Shown here in pieces: positions 8,678 to 15,890 of a stretch of DNA of 33,081 bases. Position numbers and translations under genes: made by a program. This DNA comes from CAZBJJ01 sp964492245 (lineage in GTDB: Bacteria > Spirochaetota > Spirochaetia > Treponematales > Breznakiellaceae). The stretch spans positions 1 through 33,081 of the forward strand of contig CAZBJJ010000022.1 in the NCBI GenBank assembly GCA_964492245.1, in the 5' to 3' direction. The first letter of the stretch is position 1. Each line of letters opens with the position of its first letter. Below the pieces are notes generated by a model. That model saw only the letters and a list, made by a program, of their open reading frames with translations, searched no databases and was not told where the DNA came from.

Positions 8678-10186
8678 ATGCCCAAAAAACTGGTTGTTTT
8701 TGCCTTAAACCTAATTTTTTCGCTGTCGCCATATATTGTCCATTGCCAAGAGAATAGGCAAATACTTTTAAGCCCCGAAGAAGAACGCTTTGTAAAAGAG
8801 CACCCCCTTATACATTTAGGCGTCGACCCTAAATTCGTGCCCTTCGAGTTTTTCGACAAAGATGGGGAATACAAAGGCATTACCGCCGATATGTTAGATT
8901 TAATTTCGGCGCGAACGGGCCTTAAGTTTTACATAGAAAAAAATCTCTCTTGGGTCGAAGCCTACAAGAGGGCCCTTAGGGGCGAGCTCGATGGGCTTCC
9001 CGCAGTAGGTTCCACCAGGGAGCGGGAAGAGAATTTTATTCTCTCAAAGCCCTATTATCAATTTAAAAGAGTTCTTGCCCTTCAATCTACAGATGTCAAG
9101 ATAAAAAGTTTTAGCGATCTGGAGGGCCTATCGGTAGCTGTTCAGAAAAATAGTTCCCACCACAGTTATTTGCAAGACTATGGGGCTATTTCGCTTAGCC
9201 TGTACGATACGGTAGAGGGTGCGCTTTCTGCGGTGGCCTCGGGCGAAGAGCGTGCCTTTCTTGGCAACCTGGCTACGACAAATTATCTTATCCAGCATTC
9301 GGGTATTACTGGCTTACGGCTTATTAGTTTCGAGGCCGATAAAAACCAGGCGCTTCATTTTGCGGCACGAAAGGATTGGCCCGAGCTGGCCAGTATTTTT
9401 AACAAGGCGATAGCGAGTATAAGCGAAAACGAAAAAAATGAGATTGTAAAAAATTGGGTGAACTTGGATATCAGTTTGGATTTGCGCCCTTTTTTTCGCT
9501 TTATATTTTTACTTGTTATCATTTTTATTACGGTCTCTGCTGTTTCATTTTTCTGGATTTCCCGCCTTAAAAAGGAAATTGGCCGGCGCAAAGAGGCCCA
9601 GGAAGAGCTTGAGCGTTTAAATAAAAATTTCGATGTAACAAACATCGAGCTTAAAGAGGCAAACGCGAAGCTGGAAAAAATTTCCATGCTCGATGGGCTT
9701 ACGGGTATTCCCAATAGGAGGTATTTCAATAATTTTCTGGAAAAACTTTGGAATATCAATATGCGCGAGTTTTTTCCGGTTGCTTTAATAATGATAGACA
9801 TAGACGATTTTAAGTTATTCAACGATCGCTTTGGGCATTTGGTTGGGGATGAGTCGCTTAAGAAGGTGGCTGCTCTTATCGACCAGACGGTGCAGCGCAA
9901 GGGCGATTTTGTTGCCCGTTTTGGGGGCGAGGAGTTTGCGGTTCTGCTTTCGAATGCCAGCGAGGCGAAGGCGTACGAGCTTGCCGAAAAAATTCGTTCT
10001 ACGGTGAACTCTGCTTCTCTTAAGCTGGATTCTGGGGATCTTTCTATTAGCATTAGTCTTGGTATTGCTTCGATGTTTAGCACTAAAGATATTAATCCCG
10101 ATCAGCTTGTCGATGCTGCCGACAGGGCCCTGTACAGGGCCAAAACCACCGAAAAAAACAAAACCGTCATTTTCAGCAGTCTTTAA
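8678..10186 (+). CDS. Periplasmic solute-binding domain fused to GGDEF diguanylate cyclase
   Basis: 502 residues. A signal peptide or anchor (LVVFALNLIFSLSPYIVHC) is followed by a family-3 solute-binding domain (about 40-265; HLGVDPKFVPFEFFDKDGEYKG is its typical start). Then come one transmembrane helix (about 272-294), a coiled coil and a GGDEF domain. The cyclase has DGLTGIPNRR and the active-site GGEEF at residues 416-420, so it should make cyclic di-GMP from two GTP. RKGD lies five residues before GGEEF, as in the product-inhibition site RxxD. The architecture resembles other sensors in which ligand binding outside controls c-di-GMP synthesis inside. It is divergent from the chemotaxis receptor, which may link the two behaviours. 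The ligand is unknown. Confidence 0.92.
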   Translation: MPKKLVVFALNLIFSLSPYIVHCQENRQILLSPEEERFVKEHPLIHLGVDPKFVPFEFFDKDGEYKGITADMLDLISARTGLKFYIEKNLSWVEAYKRALRGELDGLPAVGSTREREENFILSKPYYQFKRVLALQSTDVKIKSFSDLEGLSVAVQKNSSHHSYLQDYGAISLSLYDTVEGALSAVASGEERAFLGNLATTNYLIQHSGITGLRLISFEADKNQALHFAARKDWPELASIFNKAIASISENEKNEIVKNWVNLDISLDLRPFFRFIFLLVIIFITVSAVSFFWISRLKKEIGRRKEAQEELERLNKNFDVTNIELKEANAKLEKISMLDGLTGIPNRRYFNNFLEKLWNINMREFFPVALIMIDIDDFKLFNDRFGHLVGDESLKKVAALIDQTVQRKGDFVARFGGEEFAVLLSNASEAKAYELAEKIRSTVNSASLKLDSGDLSISISLGIASMFSTKDINPDQLVDAADRALYRAKTTEKNKTVIFSSL

Positions 10187-10234
10187 GTCAGCCCGCCCGA
10201 GAGGGTTGGGGTTTAATTGACGCTTACGCAGCAT

Positions 10235-10735
10235 TCAGAATGTTTTTAAATTCATCTTTGTCTCAATGCTCGCTATTAATACAAAAGGACGGTTTTGATA
10301 ATTTTTCCTGTTTGTTTCAAGAGCCTCTAATAACTGTTTTGCATTTACAATATCAGCATTTTCATTAAAATATTTTTCTATATCTAGCTTCCATTTCTCT
10401 TTTAACATTGCTGGGCAAATAATCAATAATTTGTTTGCGCCCTCACGAGCTTTGAGTTCTTTCCAGATGTATAATGCTTCTATTGTTTTCCCCAATCCTA
10501 CTTCATCAGCAATTAGTATTTTACGATTAATTGATTCAATAAATATAAAAACTGGCTTAAACTGATAGGGCTTAAATTCAGTGTTGCTATTTTCCATTGA
10601 ATAAAAAACATTTGTCAATTCTCTTGATAATCTTTCACTAATAATTATTCTTGAAAGATCTTTAGGTGTACCGAAACGCTCAGTTTCAAAATAATCAAAA
10701 ATAGACTTAATTTTCGGCACTTTTTCTAAAACCAT
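10235..10735 (-). pseudogene. Truncated SNF2-type helicase, N-terminal part only
   Basis: 166 residues ending abruptly at TGA. It contains helicase motif I, ADEVGLGKTIEALY, and motif Ia, KLLIICPAMLKEKW, as in RapA/SNF2 ATPases. Motifs II to VI and the whole second RecA lobe are missing, so it cannot be a working helicase. The stop lies about 50 bases from the end of the convergent GGDEF gene; the remainder was probably lost by deletion. The start looks native: an extended -10 (TGC then TATTAT, 10742-10750) sits six bases before the ATG, the same leaderless layout as the core genes. A short functional product cannot be excluded. Confidence 0.7.
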
Positions 10736-10741
10736 GCTTTT

Positions 10742-10750
10742 ATAATAGCA
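10742..10750 (-). promoter_or_regulatory. Extended -10, leaderless promoter of the helicase fragment
   Basis: TGC directly followed by TATTAT (10742-10747), six bases before the ATG. No -35 match was found at 16-18 bases. Confidence 0.5.
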
Positions 10751-11097
10751 TGCCCTGTTTTGAGAACTCCATTACTTTTTGCTTTAGTTTGCCAGAACCA
10801 AAAATACAAGAAACCAATGGCGGAATTTCTATCACCTTAAAAAGCTCCAGCGAAAAGAGGGGTGAAAAGAGGGGTGAAAGGAGGGGGGAAAAGAGGGGTG
10901 AAGATTTAAGCGAAAATAGGCAAGACATTTTAGAGGCTATGCGCGAAAATCCGCAAGTAACCCATGCACAATTGATTAAAATAGTGGGTATCAATTCCAC
11001 CAACATTGCTAAGAACATATCGTATTTAAAAGAAAAGGGATATATTAGAAGGGTTGGACCAGCACGAGGCGGGTACTGGGAGATTTTAGATGAGTAA
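10750..11097 (+). pseudogene. C-terminal remnant of an AlbA_2-type ATP-binding regulator
   Basis: 115 residues resembling only the tail of AlbA_2/HATPase_c_4 proteins: the link SLPEPKIQETNGGISITL, a basic repeat (EKRGEKRGERRGEKRGE), and a winged helix (VTHAQLIKIVGINSTNIAKN, then RRVGPARGGYWEIL) that would bind DNA. The N-terminal AlbA_2 and ATPase domains are absent. The ATG has no ribosome site and lies inside the divergent helicase promoter, so this is read as a 5'-deleted remnant. The basic repeat comes from near-perfect 12-bp units around 10849-10905, a typical slippage tract in this family. Confidence 0.65.
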
Positions 11098-11284
11098 GGT
11101 TTATAGAAAATAAACTGAAAAGTAACCAAAAAGAAGTTTGAGTTGACGCAAGAAAAATAGAGTTTAAAGGTAAGCGCCAATTAAACCCCACCTTCAGAGA
11201 CGAATAAAAATATTGTAGCCTTTATTCCAATAAATAAGAAAAGAAGCAAAGGCTTTTGTAGAAAGTCAAATCAAGCCAATATAG
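11098..11284. other. Non-coding stretch, nothing recognised
   Basis: AT-rich, with stops in all frames and no hairpin or promoter I can defend. It lies between the AlbA_2 remnant and the IstB tail and is probably decayed mobile-element sequence. Confidence 0.5.
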
Positions 11285-11401
11285 ATTAGGCCCTTTACTT
11301 CTTGGCATGAGCTCCTTGGTGAACCAACAGTAGCCGATGCAATCTGCGATAGACTTTTCGCAAACTCAGAAAAAATAGAACCAAAAAGGAGAATCTACTA
11401 C
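11285..11401 (+). mobile_element. IstB (IS21 family) C-terminal remnant
   Basis: The frame reads SWHELLGEPTVADAICDRLF followed by ANSEKIEPKR. This is the distinctive end of IstB, the AAA+ helper ATPase of IS21 transposons, whose C-terminus typically reads WxExLGExTxADAIxDRxxxxxxxIxLKG. A stop at 11282-11284 cuts it off upstream, and no Walker motifs or IstA remain. The frame continues without a stop into the GNAT acetyltransferase, so its last bases now provide that gene's AAGGAG site. Confidence 0.75.
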
Positions 11402-11848
11402 ATGAAAAATATAGAAATTTTAAGCAGTGTCAATGAGACAGATCTGGATGCTATTTTAGAGGTTTGGGAATCTTCGGTAAGGGCGACGCATAGTTTTTTG
11501 AGTGAGGAAGATATTCTTGCTATAAAGCCGCAGGTAACAGAGGGTGTGAATTTTGTGAATACACTTGCATGCATTCGAGACAAAGAGAACACTATTCAGG
11601 CCTTTATGGGGGTCCATGGAAAAAAAATTGAAATGCTGTTTGTAAGAAATGAGCACCGAGGGAAAGAATTAGGCAAAAAGTTTATAAAATATGCCATCGA
11701 AAAGCTCGATATAAAATTTGTAGATGTAAATGAAGACAATGCCCAGGCTGTGGGTTTTTATTTACATATGGGCTTTGAGGTTTTTAAGCGGTCCGAATTA
11801 GATGCACACGGCGCCCCCTTTCCCACACTTCATATGGAGATAAGGTAA
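11402..11848 (+). CDS. GNAT N-acetyltransferase, YjaB-like
   Basis: 148 residues of GNAT fold resembling E. coli YjaB along its length: WESSVRATHSFLSEEDI at the start, the acetyl-CoA-binding loop VRNEHRGKELGKKFI (the family's RGxGxG-type turn), and DVNEDNAQAVGFYLHMGFEV followed by RSELDAHGAPFPTLHME. It should transfer an acetyl group from acetyl-CoA to an amine; the acceptor is unknown. AAGGAG lies ten bases before the ATG, inside the IstB tail, so an insertion-sequence fragment now supplies the leader. The stop codon lies inside the left copy of a 23-bp direct repeat. Confidence 0.87.
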   Translation: MKNIEILSSVNETDLDAILEVWESSVRATHSFLSEEDILAIKPQVTEGVNFVNTLACIRDKENTIQAFMGVHGKKIEMLFVRNEHRGKELGKKFIKYAIEKLDIKFVDVNEDNAQAVGFYLHMGFEVFKRSELDAHGAPFPTLHMEIR

Positions 11849-11861
11849 TTCAAGCAGTGCC
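11839..11861 (+). repeat. Left copy of 23-bp direct repeat flanking the metal cassette
   Basis: Matches 14378-14400 at 22 of 23 positions (T versus C at position 20); it begins GATAAGGTAATTCAAG. It includes the stop codon of the GNAT gene. No other copy was seen in the window. Confidence 0.9.
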
Positions 11862-11881
11862 TCTGCCACTCCTATAAAAAT

Positions 11882-11910
11882 GCAACTGTTCGGAAATTCC
11901 GAACAGTTGC
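11882..11910. promoter_or_regulatory. Perfect 29-bp palindrome, probable operator of the metal operon
   Basis: Two 14-base arms (left arm GCAACTGTTCGGAA) around a single central A at 11896. The right arm runs into the TTGCCG -35 hexamer of the operon, so a dimeric regulator bound here would block RNA polymerase. It is not followed by a T run on the plus strand. On the minus strand a TTTTTAT follows, so a leftward or bidirectional terminator is the alternative. Confidence 0.55.
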
Positions 11911-11935
11911 CGCTTACGTAATATATCAGTATAGT
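11907..11935 (+). promoter_or_regulatory. Promoter of the metal operon
   Basis: TTGCCG (11907-11912), 17-base spacer, TATAGT (11930-11935). The predicted transcript has a leader of about 24 bases with GGGGAG (11955-11960) five bases before the first ATG. Confidence 0.6.
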
Positions 11936-11965
11936 TATATATGAGTATGTCTATGGGGAGTTTTT

Positions 11966-12259
11966 ATGGCATTTAGTGAAGCAAAGAAGCAGTATTTTAA
12001 GACCCTACAACAGTACGTCCCAATCGTCTCTCGGGTTCATGGAGGAACTCATCCTGAGTTCATAGAAGTACATGCCGTATTCAAAAAAATGGAAGAAAAG
12101 ATGAAAGATGCCAAAAAGGACCAAGTCGAGTTGGAAGAAGAGTTTGCAGCGCTTCGGAGAATTACCACCAACTACACCGTACCCTCGGATGTCTGCGAGA
12201 GCTATGAAGCGGTCTACAAAATGCTAGAAGAGCTCGATACCGCCTACCGGAACTCGTAG
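11966..12259 (+). CDS. Small RIC/YtfE-like protein linked to a metal ATPase
   Basis: 97 residues. YVPIVSRVHGGTHPEFIEV and the C-terminal RRITTNYTVPSDVCESYEAV resemble the hemerythrin-like di-iron domain of RIC (YtfE/ScdA) iron-sulfur repair proteins. The protein stops before the C-terminal ligand segment of full-length RIC proteins, so a complete di-iron site is doubtful. It may bind one metal ion through His25, His29 and nearby acids, or act as a chaperone or sensor. It is the first gene of a three-gene operon, has a strong GGGGAG site, and its stop codon directly abuts the ATPase ATG. Function is inferred from weak similarity and context. Confidence 0.55.
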   Translation: MAFSEAKKQYFKTLQQYVPIVSRVHGGTHPEFIEVHAVFKKMEEKMKDAKKDQVELEEEFAALRRITTNYTVPSDVCESYEAVYKMLEELDTAYRNS

Positions 12260-14113
12260 ATGCAGAGCTTTGTTTTACGCAGTAAAAATAAGATAGCGGG
12301 CCTTGGTGCATTCCTCATTGTTTTGGGCTTTGCCAGTACCTTCATTTTTAAGAATGAAGCCCTTAGTGTTGGAGCATTAATTCTCGCGTCTCTGCTGGGC
12401 ATAGCCCCAATAGCAATCCAAGCCTACCAAGCTCTTCGGGTTAAGGTCGTCAGCATTGACGTGCTGGTAACGATAGCCGTCGGTGGGGCATTTCTTATCC
12501 GAAATTTTGAAGAATCGGCCATTGTAACCTTTCTCTTTCTTTTCGGCTCCTTTCTTGAACAGCGTACCTTGAATAAAACCCGCTCGGCGATTAAAGAGTT
12601 GACCGAGATGGCTCCCCAAAGTGCTTTACGCCAGACCAAGGATGGGGAGTTTGAAGAAATCGACATCGACGATGTCGATATCGGAGACATACTTTTGGTG
12701 AAAACCGGGGCAATGATCCCTGTTGATGGAACCGTTCAAAGCGGAGAAGGCTATATCAACGAAGCGAGCATCACTGGTGAAGCGGTCCCCGTTGGGAAGA
12801 GTGTTGGCTCACCGGTATATGCTTCGACGATGCTGGATAACGGCACGATTATTATTAAAGCCGAGCGAGTGGGAGAGGACACCACCTTTGGGAAGATTAT
12901 TGAACTCGTCGAAGAAGCTCAGGACTCCAAAAGCGATACTGAGCGGTTCATCGACCGCTTCAGCAAATACTACACCCCGGCAGTTCTTGTCCTCGGGGCC
13001 TTGGTGTGGCTGTTCTCCAGGAATATAGAACTAGCTATAACAATCCTTGTCTTAGGATGCCCCGGAGCCCTAGTCATCGGAGTACCGGTATCGAATGTGG
13101 CGGGAATTGGCAACGGTGCCCGACATGGGGTCCTGCTCAAAGGCAGCGAAGTAATTCATCAATTCAAGCGGGCCGATACCATCGTTTTCGATAAAACGGG
13201 AACCCTAACAATGGGCAATCCCCAGGTTGGGGATACGACCTATTACACCCAAGAGGTGCAAGAGATCGCCTCTTACATAGCCTCTGTTGAACAAGAGAGC
13301 GACCACCCCCTGGCCAGGGCGATAGTTGAGTATCTTGGCGAGCTTCCCCTGTATCCTGTTACCAATACGGATGTCATCAAGGGCTGGGGAGTTGTGGCAA
13401 GGGTGAACGGAAAGCAGATCGTGGTGGGAAATCCCGCCTTGCTCGATGCCTATTCGATTGCTCTCTCCGATTCGGTCAAGGCCGATATCGACCGGTACGA
13501 GAGCCAAGGTAACTCCCTCGTTCTTGCCTCCGTTGATGGGACTCTTGTTGCCCTCTTTGGAATCCGCGATCAAATTCGGGAGGGGGTAAAGGCAAACTTA
13601 GCTCGCCTGAAACGATTGGGGGTGAAGAACCTGGTGGTGCTCTCTGGCGACAATCAAGGCACCGTCGATCTGGTAGCCAGGGAACTTGGCCTTACCGAGG
13701 CGCATGGAAATATGCTCCCAGAAGATAAGGCTGCGTACATCAAAGAGCTTCAGAAAGCCGGCCATATCGTCGCCTTTGTCGGCGACGGGGTGAATGACAG
13801 TCCCTCCCTTGCCCTCGCCGATGTCGGCATCGCTATGGGCAGCGGAACCGACGTTGCGATCGAGACGAGCAGTGTCGTTCTGATGAACAGCGATTTTAAC
13901 CGCCTTCCCCACGCCCTTGGCCTGGCCAAGGCAACTGCGTCAAACATGACACAGAATATCGTCATCGCAGTCGGGGTTGTCATCTTCCTCCTTTTGGGCG
14001 TGTTTTTCAGCGATTGGATGAACATGTCGGTTGGGATGTTGGTTCACGAGGGAAGTATTTTAGTGGTAATCTTGAACGGGATGCGCCTATTGCGCTACCG
14101 CTTGCGATCATAA
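12260..14113 (+). CDS. P1B-type metal-transporting ATPase with CPG motif
   Basis: 617 residues, with no N-terminal metal-binding domain. It has the actuator TGE (ASITGEAVPVG), the phosphorylation motif DKTGTLTMG, the P1B-specific HP motif (SDHPLARAI) and the hinge GDGVNDSPSLALADVGIAMG. The transmembrane metal site reads GCPGALVIGVPVSNVAGIG with C267-P268-G269, where Cu and Zn exporters have CPC and P1B-4 pumps have SPC. The pump should use ATP to expel a cation across the inner membrane; the ion is not predictable. The ATG follows the preceding stop without a gap, so translation is coupled. The missing metal-binding domain is probably supplied by the HMA protein encoded next. Confidence 0.9.
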   Translation: MQSFVLRSKNKIAGLGAFLIVLGFASTFIFKNEALSVGALILASLLGIAPIAIQAYQALRVKVVSIDVLVTIAVGGAFLIRNFEESAIVTFLFLFGSFLEQRTLNKTRSAIKELTEMAPQSALRQTKDGEFEEIDIDDVDIGDILLVKTGAMIPVDGTVQSGEGYINEASITGEAVPVGKSVGSPVYASTMLDNGTIIIKAERVGEDTTFGKIIELVEEAQDSKSDTERFIDRFSKYYTPAVLVLGALVWLFSRNIELAITILVLGCPGALVIGVPVSNVAGIGNGARHGVLLKGSEVIHQFKRADTIVFDKTGTLTMGNPQVGDTTYYTQEVQEIASYIASVEQESDHPLARAIVEYLGELPLYPVTNTDVIKGWGVVARVNGKQIVVGNPALLDAYSIALSDSVKADIDRYESQGNSLVLASVDGTLVALFGIRDQIREGVKANLARLKRLGVKNLVVLSGDNQGTVDLVARELGLTEAHGNMLPEDKAAYIKELQKAGHIVAFVGDGVNDSPSLALADVGIAMGSGTDVAIETSSVVLMNSDFNRLPHALGLAKATASNMTQNIVIAVGVVIFLLLGVFFSDWMNMSVGMLVHEGSILVVILNGMRLLRYRLRS

Positions 14114-14133
14114 GCAGATAAGGAGATATAGCT

Positions 14134-14364
14134 ATGGCGAAAGCTACAATACAATTGGAAGGACTTGGCTGTCCTTCGTGCATGCAGAAGATTGAGGGAG
14201 CTACCAAAGCCCTCAACGGCGTATCAAAAGACAGCATCAAGGTTCTGTTTAACTCCAGCAAAGTGAAACTGGAGTTCGATCCTTCAGTCATCACCATTGA
14301 AGAAATTGAAAAGGCGATTACCACTGTCGGCTACAATGTGACGAAGTCTTCGGTAAAAGCATAG
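14134..14364 (+). CDS. Heavy-metal-associated (HMA) domain protein
   Basis: 76 residues of ferredoxin-like HMA fold with the metal-binding CxxC in LGCPSCMQKIEGA (Cys13 and Cys16) and the typical end VEEIEKAI-like segment followed by TTVGYNV. Such proteins bind a soft metal ion and hand it to a partner ATPase. The upstream ATPase has no HMA domain of its own, so this is probably its separate metal donor or regulator. AAGGAG lies eight bases before the ATG. The right copy of the direct repeat begins 14 bases after its stop. Confidence 0.88.
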   Translation: MAKATIQLEGLGCPSCMQKIEGATKALNGVSKDSIKVLFNSSKVKLEFDPSVITIEEIEKAITTVGYNVTKSSVKA

Positions 14365-14377
14365 TGGTTTGATGCTC

Positions 14378-14400
14378 GATAAGGTAATTCAAGCAGCGCC
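14378..14400 (+). repeat. Right copy of 23-bp direct repeat flanking the metal cassette
   Basis: Partner of 11839-11861, same orientation, one mismatch. The two copies enclose about 2.5 kb holding only the metal operon and its promoter. Confidence 0.9.
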
Positions 14401-14470
14401 CCGACCAGGAAAAGGAATCAGAAAGGAAAATTGGAATACTGGACGGTATTTGCCGTGTACAGAATAAATT

Positions 14471-15574
14471 TCATCCTTTAATATATTTATCAGGAATTTT
14501 ATCCAGAACAGATTCACGGTATCGTGTAAATTGTCGCCATTCTATAATTTTGGCATGTTGCAAAATACCAACTGCAACTGGAATCGAAACACCAACCGTC
14601 TTGCTCAATGTTAATAATCGCTGGGAAGTTAAATATGCTTCAATTTTTTTCCCTTCAGTGAGGATCTCTTCTGAGCGAAGGTATTGAGAGGCCAAAGAAT
14701 CAGCTTCAACTTCCATTGCAGAATTGCTCGCATTATCAAGATTATCTAGAATTGGTGCGCCGTCCAACTTTAAATGTTTTAGCACATGTGCTAATTCATG
14801 CGCAACAGTAAACCAAAAATTATCTATTCGATTGTAACGCCCGGTATACACAATGAACGGATTCTTCCCGACATAGAAAGCAGCTCCGTCAAGAAAAGTT
14901 TTTTTAAGATGGCTCAATACAAAAAACCCAATACCAGCAGTTTCCAGTTCTTTTAAGAAAAGAGAAACTCCCTCATGCACGGTGGTATAATAAGCGAGAT
15001 TTTGTGTAATTTTTACTGCTAGTTTTCTATTAAAATGAGGCAGTTCAATAGATTGTGCATGCTCCCGTGCAATGAGATACCAGGTTTGACTATACCAAGC
15101 GGTGAATGTCTCGTCCAATTTCCCTCTGCGTGCACAATACGTTTCGGCAGAATCATAAATTTCTTCTACTACATCGTCGCTATTGAATAATCGGCGGCAT
15201 TCCAGAGTAAGGCCTTCAAAATCATTGTCGTATAACAACCAGTTTTTCTTACGCATCTCGGCAAGGGGCATATATTTTCGAAGTCTTGCTTTTTTTTCGG
15301 TTAATTTTTCTTTATCGCCCTCTTGGTGTCTTCGCAGTTGATGTGCAGTATCAAGATTTAACCAAAGTTCTGCAGATGTATTAAATGCTTTTCCCAAAAG
15401 GTTTGCAGTTTCCACAGTGATGGATTGTTTGTTCTTAATTAATTTATTAATTGTTTGAAGGCTTAGTCCGGTCAAATCGGCAAGATCTTCCTGTTGCCAA
15501 CAAAGTGCATCAAGAGAATCTTGTATAATATCTCCAGGTCCAACATTATAAAAGGGTCTGAGTTCTTCGGCCAT
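14471..15574 (-). CDS. HigA-type antitoxin fused to ImmA/IrrE metallopeptidase
   Basis: The start chosen is ATG 15574, six bases after GGAG and one base after the toxin's stop; frame upstream of it is also open to 15604. About 367 residues. The N-terminal 90 form a HigA-family helix-turn-helix (QQEDLADLTGLSLQTINKLI, then KAFNTSAELWLNLD), which should bind the toxin and the operon promoter. The C-terminal half is an ImmA/IrrE zinc peptidase domain with HELAH (VAHELAHVLKHL) and a downstream Glu-rich MEVEADSLASQYL that carries the third ligand. ImmA peptidases cleave repressors, so the fusion could control its own stability or that of another regulator. It forms an operon with the preceding toxin. 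Confidence 0.85.
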   Translation of the reverse strand: MAEELRPFYNVGPGDIIQDSLDALCWQQEDLADLTGLSLQTINKLIKNKQSITVETANLLGKAFNTSAELWLNLDTAHQLRRHQEGDKEKLTEKKARLRKYMPLAEMRKKNWLLYDNDFEGLTLECRRLFNSDDVVEEIYDSAETYCARRGKLDETFTAWYSQTWYLIAREHAQSIELPHFNRKLAVKITQNLAYYTTVHEGVSLFLKELETAGIGFFVLSHLKKTFLDGAAFYVGKNPFIVYTGRYNRIDNFWFTVAHELAHVLKHLKLDGAPILDNLDNASNSAMEVEADSLASQYLRSEEILTEGKKIEAYLTSQRLLTLSKTVGVSIPVAVGILQHAKIIEWRQFTRYRESVLDKIPDKYIKG

Positions 15575-15575
15575 A

Positions 15576-15890
15576 TCAATCTCCATAATGCGCGGTAATA
15601 TCATCTAAACTGATAACACCAATTGTGCAGCTATCATCCTTCCATTCAATTTCCATTTCAAGTCGCCAAGTCCGGTTTAAGCGCATGGAATAACGGCTTG
15701 AATACCCTTGCAACCGTTCAAACCGATACGCAGGCAAATGCCAGATATCAGTTATAATTTTACACTGTCTCAATACATCGACAGCTCTTGGAAACTTACG
15801 GAGGACTTCAAGAGGTATTTTTTTATACCTTTTTGAATGCCCTGTTGTGTAGAGTTGTTCAAGATTCCTGTTGATAAATTTAACTTCCAG
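15576..15890 (-). CDS. HigB/RelE-type toxin with CTG start
   Basis: 104 residues if started at CTG 15890, the only sensible start in the frame: a TGA lies two codons upstream and no ATG, GTG or TTG precedes a TTG at 15773 that would remove 40 conserved residues. GAGGTG sits four bases before the CTG. The protein begins (M)EVKFINRNLEQLYTTGHSKR and continues with LPLGL-free HigB features: ITDIWHLPAYRFERLQGYSS, YSMRLNRTWRLEMEIEW and the C-terminal DDITAHYGD. HigB toxins are ribosome-dependent mRNA interferases. The toxin-first order with an adjacent antitoxin is typical of higBA. The family call is strong; the start codon is inferred. Confidence 0.78.
   Translation of the reverse strand: MEVKFINRNLEQLYTTGHSKRYKKIPLEVLRKFPRAVDVLRQCKIITDIWHLPAYRFERLQGYSSRYSMRLNRTWRLEMEIEWKDDSCTIGVISLDDITAHYGD

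Noticed and set aside
10187..10234. Terminator between the GGDEF gene and the helicase fragment (CCCGCCC/GGGTTGGG)
   Set aside because: The arms pair imperfectly and no clear T run follows.
11882..11910. Intrinsic terminator of the GNAT gene
   Set aside because: No T run follows on the plus strand. Overlap with a well-spaced promoter favours an operator, though a leftward terminator remains possible.
11839..14400. Integron gene cassette with attC sites, since Treponema can carry integrons
   Set aside because: The repeats lack the paired GTTRRRY/RYYYAAC ends and the inverted structure of attC sites, and the cassette has its own promoter.
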